A stretch of DNA of 38,219 nucleotides, taken from NCBI GenBank assembly GCA_964479435.1, contig CAYZME010000008.1, positions 1 through 38,219 of the forward strand, written 5' to 3'. The stretch is from JAAYKS01 sp964479435. GTDB taxonomy: Bacteria; Bacillota; Clostridia; Saccharofermentanales; UBA5734. Position numbers and translations under genes: made by a program. Below, piece by piece: positions 23,748 through 30,179 of this stretch. The notes beneath the pieces are model-generated. The model did not search any database, was not told the DNA's origin, and saw nothing but the letters and a program-made list of their open reading frames with translations. Each line of letters opens with the position of its first letter. Position 1 is the first letter of the stretch.

Positions 23748-24311
23748 ATGAGCACTTCAGGAACGCGCGCCGCCATGCGAAGCCAGGCCATTTACAAACT
23801 GGTGTTATCCGGATTGTTTTTGGCATTGGGATTGTTATTGCCCTTTTTAACCGGTCAGATCCCGGAAATCGGCAGCAAGTTGTTGCCGATGCACCTGCCG
23901 GTTTTGCTCTGCGGGTTTGTGTGTGGTTTCCCGTACGGCTTGGCGGTTGGATTTATCACGCCGTTGTTGCGCAGTTTGTTGTTTACCATGCCGCCCATGT
24001 TCCCACAAGCGGTCGTGATGGCCTTTGAATTGGCCGCGTATGGGCTGGCGGCTGCGCTGCTGTACAAACTGTTGCCCAAAAAACCACTGTACTTGTACGT
24101 GTCTTTGATTTTGACGATGATCGTCGGGCGCATTGTATGGGGAATTGCCGCTTTGATTTTCTACCCGATGGCCGGGATCAATTTCGGCTGGCAGGTCTTT
24201 TATGCCTCCGCGTTTCTCAACGCGATCCCCGGCATCATCCTGCAGATCGTCCTGATCCCGCCGATTTTGTTCGCCTTGCAACGCGCGCGATTGCTTAAGC
24301 CGGATGCCTGA
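23748..24311 (+). CDS. ECF transporter S component (substrate unknown)
   Basis: This 187-residue membrane protein has about five or six hydrophobic helices (from LVLSGLFLALGLLLPFLTG onward). The segment IPEIGSKLLPMHLPVLLCGFVCGFPYGLAVGFITPLLRSLLFTMPPMFPQAVVMAFELAAYGLAAALLYKLLPKK is typical of energy-coupling-factor substrate-binding subunits. These bind a vitamin or nucleobase-like substrate and work with a shared EcfAAT module encoded elsewhere. The next gene, a uridine-kinase-like fusion, overlaps its last eight bases, so the cargo is probably phosphorylated by that enzyme after uptake. Regulation by the leader terminator is likely. GAGGAGAG precedes the ATG. Confidence 0.85.
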   Translation: MSTSGTRAAMRSQAIYKLVLSGLFLALGLLLPFLTGQIPEIGSKLLPMHLPVLLCGFVCGFPYGLAVGFITPLLRSLLFTMPPMFPQAVVMAFELAAYGLAAALLYKLLPKKPLYLYVSLILTMIVGRIVWGIAALIFYPMAGINFGWQVFYASAFLNAIPGIILQIVLIPPILFALQRARLLKPDA

Positions 24312-25440
24312 ACCCGATTGGTTTGACGCGCTGCTGACTCATGTGGCGTCGCATCCGCGGGCTACGATTCAAGATTGGATCAAATTTGTCTTTCAGGCCA
24401 CGTTTGGCGGCGGGCATTTGCTTGACGACGCGGCGGAGGTTGCGAGCCGGATCCGTGCAGAGGTGCGTTCGCTACGCGATTCGACAGAAAAAGAGCCGGG
24501 GCGCATTTTGTGCGAACCGCTGGGCGAAGGGTTGTGTCGATTGGATGTCGTCGCCGCGGAGGCGGCGGGCGTGGGTGCCGAGGCGATCGCGCGGGTTTTC
24601 TCGGCGACGGCGCAATCGAGCCCGGACTCCGTGCCGATTTACATCCGGCGATTGCAGCGACTCCGCGAGGCGTGCCGTTCGGGTGAGCTGGCGGGCCCGG
24701 TCGCGGAGGTTGAGTCGTATATCGACGCACAGGCGGCACAGGGCTATCCGGCGGTCGGACACAGCGCGATTTACCGTGAGGTCTACCGCCCCGGATACCG
24801 CATCATGCGCCAGGCACATCTGCCGTATCTGCAAGTGGTGCAGGCGATCGAGCGGCGCTTGCCGGCAACGTCAATTGGCGGCCCGCCGTTGGTGATGGCA
24901 ATCGAAGGACCCTGCGGGTCCGGCAAAAGCACGTTGGCGGGCGCATTGCAAGAATTGTATGGCGGCGCGGCCGCGGTCATCCACATGGACGATTTCTTTT
25001 TGCCGCCGGAATTGCAGACCGCCGCGCGTTTGGCCGAGCCGGGGGGAAATATCCACTACGAACGCTTTCGGGACGAAGTCGCCGCGGCCTTGCGGGCGGG
25101 CGGCGCGTTTTCTCATCGCGTGTATGATTGTACGACCCGCGCGTATGCCGAAAAACCGGTGCGGATTGTGCCCGACCGACTGGTGATTGTTGAGGGCGTG
25201 TACGGGATGCATCCACGGATTGGCATCGATTATGATCTGGCGGTTTTTGTCAGCATCTCGCGCACCGAACAAGCGCGCCGCGTCCGCCAGCGGAGCGGAG
25301 AGCGGCTGTGGCAGCGGTTTGAGTCGGAATGGATCCCGATGGAAAATCGCTATTTCGAAGCTTTCGCTGTTCGCGCGCGGTGCGATCTGACCATCGGTGA
25401 GAGTTATGAGCCGGAAGCACCGCCTTCCGTTTCATCCTGA
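24304..25440 (+). CDS. Uridine kinase-like P-loop kinase with an extra N-terminal domain
   Basis: The 378-residue protein has two parts. Residues 1 to about 190 form a domain without a known function; it contains IQDWIKFVFQATFGGGHLLDDA, CEPLGEGLCRLDV and a tyrosine-rich AIYREVYRPGYRIM. From about 198 a P-loop kinase of the uridine kinase/phosphoribulokinase type follows: Walker A in EGPCGSGKSTLAG, VIHMDDFFLP, YERFRDEV, VIVEGVYGMHP and a lid-like RRVRQRSGERLWQRFESEWIPMENRYFEAF. It is likely to phosphorylate a nucleoside or similar small molecule. The start overlaps the ECF stop, linking it to import of its substrate. A bidirectional terminator follows. Confidence 0.83.
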   Translation: MPEPDWFDALLTHVASHPRATIQDWIKFVFQATFGGGHLLDDAAEVASRIRAEVRSLRDSTEKEPGRILCEPLGEGLCRLDVVAAEAAGVGAEAIARVFSATAQSSPDSVPIYIRRLQRLREACRSGELAGPVAEVESYIDAQAAQGYPAVGHSAIYREVYRPGYRIMRQAHLPYLQVVQAIERRLPATSIGGPPLVMAIEGPCGSGKSTLAGALQELYGGAAAVIHMDDFFLPPELQTAARLAEPGGNIHYERFRDEVAAALRAGGAFSHRVYDCTTRAYAEKPVRIVPDRLVIVEGVYGMHPRIGIDYDLAVFVSISRTEQARRVRQRSGERLWQRFESEWIPMENRYFEAFAVRARCDLTIGESYEPEAPPSVSS

Positions 25441-25444
25441 CGAT

Positions 25445-25473
25445 AAAAAAGGCGGCTGTGGCCGCCTTTTTTT
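25445..25473. terminator. Bidirectional intrinsic terminator
   Basis: AAAAAAGGCGGC (25445-25456) and GCCGCC plus seven Ts (25461-25473) form a perfect stem over the loop TGTG. It has A and T runs on both sides and separates the convergent kinase-like gene and DUF3842 gene, serving both. Confidence 0.9.
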
Positions 25474-25891
25474 ATTTGCCGGCAGCAGATCCCAGCATGC
25501 AAACCGTTTCAACCGCGAGCTGGATGTAATCGGACAGGGTCAGGTTTTGCAAGCCAACAATGGTATGTTTGCAGCGATTGACCGGAACCAGGACTTTGGG
25601 CGCTGGGCAGCCGCTGACCGCGAGTGCCATCCCTGGGGTGATCTCGCCCAGCAACGAATCGGCCATAATGATGCCGATCGGACCGACGATCACATCGGCC
25701 TCGCGGCAGTTGACTACCACCGGATTCTCCCCCGTCGCGCCTTGGTCGGCACCCGCTTTTAGCATGGCCGCTGTCGCCGCGACATTGGCCCCCACCGCCG
25801 TAATATGTGCTGCCGGTATTGATTGGCGCAGCTGCTCTACCAACAGTTTGCCGACACGGCCGCCCTGGCCGTCGATGACAAGAATATTCAT
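25472..25891 (-). CDS. DUF3842 family protein
   Basis: The 139-residue protein matches DUF3842, a small clostridial family of unknown function. It begins like a Rossmann-type nucleotide-binding fold (MNILVIDGQGGRVGKLLVEQL), continues with AAHITAVGANVAATAAMLKAGADQGATGENPVVVNCREADVIVGPIGIIMADSLLGEITPGMALAV, and ends with CKHTIVGLQNLTLSDYIQLAVE. No catalytic residues are known. The ATG at 25891 follows GGGAGGGTG at good spacing. It stands alone on the minus strand between two plus-strand genes. Confidence 0.88.
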   Translation of the reverse strand: MNILVIDGQGGRVGKLLVEQLRQSIPAAHITAVGANVAATAAMLKAGADQGATGENPVVVNCREADVIVGPIGIIMADSLLGEITPGMALAVSGCPAPKVLVPVNRCKHTIVGLQNLTLSDYIQLAVETVCMLGSAAGK

Positions 25892-26148
25892 AGGTACACC
25901 CTCCCCAATGGTTTCAAAAGCAGTATAGCAGAAGGGAATACGGCAGAGCCTGTGGCAACAAAGTCGCGAACGTAGGGATTCCACGTGGGTAAGCGCGGGC
26001 GTTACGGGCACGCGAAAGAAGGTATGTTAAAATAAGAGAGTAAAAATAAGTTGCCTATGGCTGTCCGCTCCGGGCAAGTAGCGTGACAGAAGCGGGTGCG
26101 TCAAGCCGTTGTCGGCCATCGCGTGCCGGGGCCAGCGAGGTAAAGCAA

Positions 26149-27597
26149 ATGCAAAATTCGATCATTCCACCAGACCGTGAGAGTACGCCACTGGCGGATA
26201 CGCCGCTGGCAGATACGCCGCTGGCGAAGAAAGATGCTTCCATTCAACTGCGTGTTTGGCGTCTCGTCGGCGTCCTTGCGGTCGGTCTTCTGATTCTATT
26301 GGGCGCTTATGCGGCATACGTGAGGTATACGCCACAATCGACGTTGTATTTCGATGTCAATCCCAGCGTGATGCTGTCTTTGAATCGCGCCGATCGTGTG
26401 CTGAAAATGACGCCGCTGGATGAAGAGGGGCGGGTTCTGGTCAACGATCTCGAGATACATAAGAAAGATTTGCATCAGACCGTTCAGGCGTTGATCGCCG
26501 CGATGGCGCAAGAGAAGTATTTCGACAGCGAAGACAGCGCGGTATTGATTACCGTGCAGAGCAAACGGGAGCGCGATCAAAAGAGACTGCAAGAACGTGT
26601 GACAGATCAAGTCACGGCTTATTTACAACAAGTCGGCACGGAGGCGGCCGTGATGAGTCAAGCATCGTTGCAGAGTGAAGAGATCAAAATGTGGGAGAGA
26701 GAGTATGGCATCTCAGCAGGCAAGGCGTCTCTGATCGCCAGGCTCGTTCAAGCGGATGCTTCCGTCCAGGCTGACGAGTGGGCCGGATTGCCCATCCGTG
26801 AGATCCGGGAAAGAGTCAACGAAAACAACCTGCAGCTGGATATCCACCAGAGCGGCGGCACATCTTCTATTCATGCGGATCAGGCGCTGCAAGCCGCTTT
26901 GCGTGCGGCCGGGGTCAGCGAAAATGAAATTTCCAAGCTGGAGATCGAGCGGGAATACGAGAAAGGCCGGCGTGTCTTTGAAGTGGAGTTCTATGTCGGA
27001 CAGACTAAGTATGAGTACGACATCGATGCCGTAACAGGTGTCATCCTCGACGCGGATATCAAACCCAAACCCACACGTACACAAAGTGGCGATTCATCCG
27101 GGACGACAGATCCGCACCAACCACCTGCCGATGCCATCAGCATGAGCCAAGCGCTGGCGATTGCCCTACGGCATCTGGGTGTGACAGAAAGTCAAATAGC
27201 CAAACTGGAGATCGAGCGGGAGCGTGAAGATGGCAAATGGATTTATGAAGTCGAGTTCATCTACCAGGGGAAAGAATATGAGTACGAAATCGACGCCGTC
27301 AGCGGCGAAATTCTCGAAATTTCAATCGAATCACTCCCTGATTCCTCCGGTGAAAAGCCGCAATCCAGCGCCCCCACGGCGGGAGCCGGGGATGAGATCG
27401 ATACGCGGCAAGCGCTGGCGATTGCCTTGCGGCATCTGGGTGTGACAGAAAGTCAAATAGCCAAACTGGAGATCGAGCGGGAGCGTGAAGATGGCAAATG
27501 GATTTATGAAGTCGAGTTCATCTACCAGGGGAAAGAATATGAGTACGAAATCGACGCCGTCAGCGGCGAAGTGCTTGAGGTGACGATCACTCAATAA
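26149..27597 (+). CDS. RsgI-like anti-sigma-type membrane protein with three PepSY repeats
   Basis: The chosen form has 482 residues. The short cytoplasmic start holds a tandem PLADT repeat; one membrane helix follows (WRLVGVLAVGLLILLGAYAAYV). Outside comes an RsgI middle domain, with STLYFDVNPSVMLSLNRADRVLKMTPLDEEGRVLV and SAVLITVQSKRERDQKR. The rest holds three PepSY domains, each with a core like ISKLEIEREYEKGRRVFEVEFYVGQTKYEYDIDAVTG. RsgI proteins hold back SigI-type sigma factors and sense extracellular signals; here no sigI gene is next to it, and the usual N-terminal anti-sigma domain is not evident. GAGGT before ATG 26149 favours this start over GTG 26083. Repeats 2 and 3 are nearly identical in DNA. 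Confidence 0.82.
   Translation: MQNSIIPPDRESTPLADTPLADTPLAKKDASIQLRVWRLVGVLAVGLLILLGAYAAYVRYTPQSTLYFDVNPSVMLSLNRADRVLKMTPLDEEGRVLVNDLEIHKKDLHQTVQALIAAMAQEKYFDSEDSAVLITVQSKRERDQKRLQERVTDQVTAYLQQVGTEAAVMSQASLQSEEIKMWEREYGISAGKASLIARLVQADASVQADEWAGLPIREIRERVNENNLQLDIHQSGGTSSIHADQALQAALRAAGVSENEISKLEIEREYEKGRRVFEVEFYVGQTKYEYDIDAVTGVILDADIKPKPTRTQSGDSSGTTDPHQPPADAISMSQALAIALRHLGVTESQIAKLEIEREREDGKWIYEVEFIYQGKEYEYEIDAVSGEILEISIESLPDSSGEKPQSSAPTAGAGDEIDTRQALAIALRHLGVTESQIAKLEIEREREDGKWIYEVEFIYQGKEYEYEIDAVSGEVLEVTITQ
26185..26229 (+). repeat. Three tandem 15-base repeats (PLADT coding)
   Basis: Three adjoining 15-base units (26185-26199, 26200-26214, 26215-26229) encode TPLAD, TPLAD and TPLAK in the cytoplasmic N terminus of the RsgI-like protein. 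The units differ at only a few positions and may vary in number between strains. Confidence 0.8.
27148..27570 (+). repeat. Two 162-base direct repeats encoding PepSY domains
   Basis: Copy A (27148-27309) and copy B (27409-27570) match at about 160 of 162 bases; the only differences I see are in one Leu codon (CTA versus TTG). They encode PepSY domains 2 and 3 of the RsgI-like protein and are separated by a 99-base linker. The first PepSY domain (from about 26875) is clearly diverged. Confidence 0.92.
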
Positions 27598-27614
27598 ATC
27601 TCCAGCGAAAATGA

Positions 27615-27788
27615 GAGGTAGAAGGATTCCAAAGCGATTCAGGTTATATTTTTCGGAATAATAAAGTTACAAATAATATTAGAATTATAAATCAAAATGG
27701 AGTGATTCAAACACTCTATAAACCGACCGATGGATACGCATATTGGCTGCGACAGCTCGAGCAGTACGGCAGTGCCGTACGGAAGTGA
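27615..27788 (+). pseudogene. C-terminal fragment resembling a secreted or polymorphic toxin tail
   Basis: The frame from 27615 to the TGA at 27788 gives 57 residues without a start codon context: FQSDSGYIFRNNKV, then IRIINQNGVIQTLYKPTDGYAYWLRQLEQYG. Stretches of the type SGY-F-N, followed by VRI-N and FKP-DG--YW, resemble the extreme C termini of RHS or other polymorphic toxin proteins. The rest of such a gene is missing: an in-frame TGA (27612-27614) lies just upstream and the RsgI-like gene ends at 27597. The local sequence is AT-rich, unlike the preceding gene. A CPCC gene starts nine bases after its stop, as an immunity gene would. The assignment is from memory of patterns and tentative. 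Confidence 0.4.
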
Positions 27789-27797
27789 GGATAAAAG

Positions 27798-27989
27798 ATG
27801 AATACAGTCAAGTGTCCTTGTTGCGGAAAGCCGGGGCTTCGAGAAGAACGTAGTTGGGACGTATGTGATTTCTGCGGTTGGGAAGACGACCCGCTACAGC
27901 GCGATGAGCCTGATTCCGAAGGCGGAGCTAATGAAATGAGTCTGAACCAAGCAAAGGAAGCTTACCGTAAAAGTCTGCCAATCGAGTGA
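27798..27989 (+). CDS. CPCC family cysteine-rich protein
   Basis: The 63-residue protein has the CPCC family signature: KCPCCGKPGLREERSWDVCDFCGWEDDPLQRDEPDSEGGANEMSLNQAKEAY. The two CxxC pairs (CPCC and CDFC) suggest a zinc-binding knuckle. The role of the family is not proven; such genes often occur next to polymorphic toxins and may encode immunity proteins. Here it follows what looks like a toxin C-terminal tail and is followed by a terminator. A GAGG element lies just before the ATG. Confidence 0.85.
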   Translation: MNTVKCPCCGKPGLREERSWDVCDFCGWEDDPLQRDEPDSEGGANEMSLNQAKEAYRKSLPIE

Positions 27990-28020
27990 TCTCGGAAAAA
28001 GCATAGAATTTCGTTGATGA

Positions 28021-28042
28021 AACCGCCTTCGGGCGGTTTTTT
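28021..28042 (+). terminator. Intrinsic terminator after the CPCC gene
   Basis: AACCGCC (28021-28027) and GGCGGTT (28032-28038) pair around the stable tetraloop TTCG and are followed by a T-run. Confidence 0.9.
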
Positions 28043-28095
28043 CATGAACTCGCGGTTCCGACCGTGACACCAATCGACACCTGGGCGGGATCCCA

Positions 28096-28105
28096 NNNNN
28101 NNNNN
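28096..28105. other. Assembly gap of 10 Ns at the edge of the IS256 remnant
   Basis: A run of exactly 10 Ns, probably a placeholder of unknown length. The bases on both sides are similar (CCTGGGCGGGATCCCA before and CCTGGGCAGGGAATGT after), which suggests a repeat that may have hindered assembly. Confidence 0.8.
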
Positions 28106-28110
28106 CCTGG

Positions 28111-28500
28111 GCAGGGAATGTGACCCTCTAGATCTCGAAGCTGCGGACGTTGACATTCGAAACGGCAATGACTCAGCGATACCAGAAACGTGAGATCAGC
28201 GTCGAGGAAGCGTTGGGTGAGATACATCTGGTTGGGATTGCCGTACGCCGAGTAGATGACGTCACCGAGATTCTGTGAGACTCCAGAGTGGTCGGAGCTT
28301 TCCCCGATGGAACCTCGGCCTTGATGCTGGTTTGCGCCAGATTAAGTCATGTAGGGAGCTTAGGGTGGGGGCAGAAACGCTATATGAGCATGACACATCA
28401 GGACAGTTGGGAGGCGGATAACGAGTCGATCGTCGGTTGGCGACCAAATACCCGGTGGGAAACGAAGCGCGAAAAATCTCGAACCGTACCGAAGTATTGA
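28111..28500 (+). pseudogene. Decayed and internally deleted IS256-type transposase
   Basis: One frame over this stretch reads as pieces of an IS256 family transposase. The first piece is ISKLRTLTFETAMTQRYQKREISVEEALGEIHLVGIAVRRVDDVTEIL (28132-28275), the conserved region just before the usual LWG. A TGA (28276) stands where Trp is expected, and a TAG (28129) lies upstream. Directly after the TGA, in the same frame, comes VVGAFPDGTSALMLVCARLSHVGSLGWGQKRYMSM (from 28288), which belongs to the extreme C terminus. The whole middle with most of the DDE catalytic core is missing. The element cannot move by itself. I did not find convincing terminal inverted repeats. The 5' edge runs into an assembly gap. 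Confidence 0.75.
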
Positions 28501-28635
28501 CATATATGTTGAGATATGTTGAATTAGAATTGAGAAGTCAATATTATAAATGGGGGGGGCGGAAAAATGTGTGATTGAAATATTTGAAATATTTATATTA
28601 ATTTTCATAATATTTCAATTCTTGCATATAGCTCG

Positions 28636-28905
28636 GTGGTATATGCGGCACCTTTGGGGACTTTATCATATTGGGAGGCGGCGAGTAGTACTACTCAGAT
28701 TGGAAGGTATGTAAACACACCAACGATCTCGGCAACAACAGTCAGTTCAAATTACATACCCCAAACCAACACGCGCTTATATACGGATGGAAAAATGAGC
28801 CAGTGGGGCGGGGAAGGGGGGATACCATCAATATATACCACTTATTTCAACGGCGATGAATTGGGCAGATCCATTGAAGAGTTGAGGGGAGGGGTAATTA
28901 TATGA
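28636..28905 (+). CDS. Hypothetical exported-looking peptide or gene fragment
   Basis: The frame gives 89 residues from a GTG at 28636 and stays open upstream to a TGA in very AT-rich DNA. The residues before and at the start (ISILAYSSVVYAAP) look like the end of a signal peptide, so the 5' part may be lost or lie further upstream with an unusual start. The body (YVNTPTISATTVSSNYIPQTNTRLYTDGKMSQWGGEGGIPSIYTTYFNGDELGRSIEE) is rich in Ser, Thr, Tyr and Asn, as in secreted proteins. I do not recognise a family. It overlaps the lipoprotein start by four bases, which supports real coding use, but confidence is low. Confidence 0.35.
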   Translation: MVYAAPLGTLSYWEAASSTTQIGRYVNTPTISATTVSSNYIPQTNTRLYTDGKMSQWGGEGGIPSIYTTYFNGDELGRSIEELRGGVII

Positions 28906-29798
28906 AAAAGATCGTTCTAATATTTGTATTGTTGATAGCTGTCACAGGGTGTAACGGTCCTCTGCAAAACACAGCTGCTGACTTGCCTCTGGGAGTTCTG
29001 GTGGAGCAGAAAAAACCGCAATGGGATGAAGACACACTCATAAAGCAATCTTCCTATATTTTCATCGGGAGATATACTGGCAACAAACCGGTTCCGGATA
29101 TCACAACGTTTTCACAAGACTGGTTTACAGTTGTTCAATGGCTAAAAAACTCGGACAACATGATTGATGCGGATGTGCCCATTAACCGCTACCCGCAGAT
29201 CGAACTGGACTGGGTACCCGAACAGGGACAACGGTATTTGGTGTGTGCCACAAAAGTAGATGTAGCTGCTTGGCCTGTACCCATCGTGAATGATCTGCTG
29301 GTACTTCCGATTGATGAGAACAAAGAGATCGACCCTACCTGTTTTGAGGAGATCCCGTATTTACTCTCAGTGAGCGCTCGCAGCAATCTCGTGTCTTATA
29401 TGGAGTCCTCTCCGCTTATTAACGAGAAAGTTGAGCGCCCATTATCGGCGATCGTTGATCAATACCACTCTGTTGAAGAAATGGTGGAAGTTGCAGATCT
29501 GATCATCGAAACAACATTAGACATCTTCGAGAATGTGAATGATGATGTATACGGATGCTGGATTGATGAAGACGCAATTGTCTGGAAAAACGCGACAGAG
29601 GTGGCTTTACCAGAAACCGTAGCGATGACGAATAAACCGCAACAGGATACACGTTATCTGCTCTTTTTCCGACTTGTCCCCTACTCGGATGGCGCACCTG
29701 GGATGCGCTGGGAATTGATCTCTCGCAGAGGAGCTGCTATAGCTGATCAAGAGCAGGGAAAATGGGAAGTTGTCAGAAATCTTGTAGATCGGAAATGA
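28902..29798 (+). CDS. Hypothetical lipoprotein with two similar domains
   Basis: The 298-residue protein starts with a lipoprotein signal (MKKIVLIFVLLIAVTGC, lipobox VTGC with Cys17), so it should be anchored on the outer face of the membrane. Two halves look alike: LIKQSSYIFIGRYTG...QWLKNSD...EQGQRYLVCAT (about residues 45-140) and MVEVADLIIETTLDIF...VWKNATE...QQDTRYLLFFRLV (about 195-285). This resembles the 'ADLIV-G-V' beta-barrel domain in many hypothetical clostridial proteins. No function can be assigned. GGGGAGGGG lies just before the ATG. Codon use and base composition are less GC-rich than in the core genes around, in keeping with the accessory patch. Confidence 0.75.
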   Translation: MKKIVLIFVLLIAVTGCNGPLQNTAADLPLGVLVEQKKPQWDEDTLIKQSSYIFIGRYTGNKPVPDITTFSQDWFTVVQWLKNSDNMIDADVPINRYPQIELDWVPEQGQRYLVCATKVDVAAWPVPIVNDLLVLPIDENKEIDPTCFEEIPYLLSVSARSNLVSYMESSPLINEKVERPLSAIVDQYHSVEEMVEVADLIIETTLDIFENVNDDVYGCWIDEDAIVWKNATEVALPETVAMTNKPQQDTRYLLFFRLVPYSDGAPGMRWELISRRGAAIADQEQGKWEVVRNLVDRK

Positions 29799-29898
29799 GG
29801 GAAGCTACATATCTATCAATTGTACACGCAAACCACTTACACCCATATCTATCTAGCTCACGCTATCACCGATCTAGATTTTTCGAATTGGTTGCCAA

Positions 29899-29922
29899 GT
29901 CCCCACCAAAGTCCCCACCACC
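29899..29922. repeat. 12-base tandem repeat next to tRNA-Val
   Basis: Two adjoining copies of GTCCCCACCAAA and GTCCCCACCACC lie about 45 bases from the 3' end of the tRNA gene. It may be a remnant of an integrase gene end or attachment region, but I cannot show this. Confidence 0.5.
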
Positions 29923-29930
29923 TGAGACAC

Positions 29931-29963
29931 AAAAACCCGCATGACCTAGAGCCATGCGGGTTT
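29931..29963 (-). terminator. Intrinsic terminator of tRNA-Val
   Basis: On the minus strand, 11-base arms beginning AAACCCGCATG pair perfectly (29963-29953 with 29943-29933) around a 9-base loop, followed by Ts. It starts five bases after the CCA end of the tRNA. Confidence 0.88.
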
Positions 29964-29967
29964 CACG

Positions 29968-30044
29968 TGGTGGGTAGTATTGGACTCGAACCAACGACCC
30001 CTTGCATGTCAAGCAAGTACTCTAACCAGCTGAGCTAACCACCC
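29968..30044 (-). tRNA. tRNA-Val (anticodon GAC)
   Basis: The minus strand reads as a complete cloverleaf of 77 bases including an encoded CCA. The acceptor stem GGGTGGT pairs with ACTACCC (one G-T pair). The D arm is GCTC-AGCTGGTTA-GAGT, the anticodon arm CTTGC-TTGACAT-GCAAG with anticodon GAC, and the T arm GTTGG-TTCGAGT-CCAAT. GAC reads GUC and GUU valine codons. An 11-pair terminator follows at once. The accessory patch begins directly downstream of its 3' end. Confidence 0.96.
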
Positions 30045-30179
30045 AAACGCTTTACCATTATAGACAGGGCCGCAAATGATGTCAATGATCGAAAACACCC
30101 CATCCGCGCCGGTCTTGCCGAGGTCGTATTCCGGTGCAAACGCACATCGGATCGGGGCAGAAAGGGAGCAGGGAGGGAG

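Noticed and set aside
27598..29967. Second attachment site (copy of the tRNA-Val 3' end) at the left edge of the accessory patch
   Set aside because: I looked for the T-arm and acceptor sequence on both strands between 27590 and 29960 and saw no convincing copy.
29820..30038. Open frame running through the tRNA-Val gene
   Set aside because: It reads across the tRNA and its terminator in antisense and has no ribosome binding site; the tRNA explains the bases.
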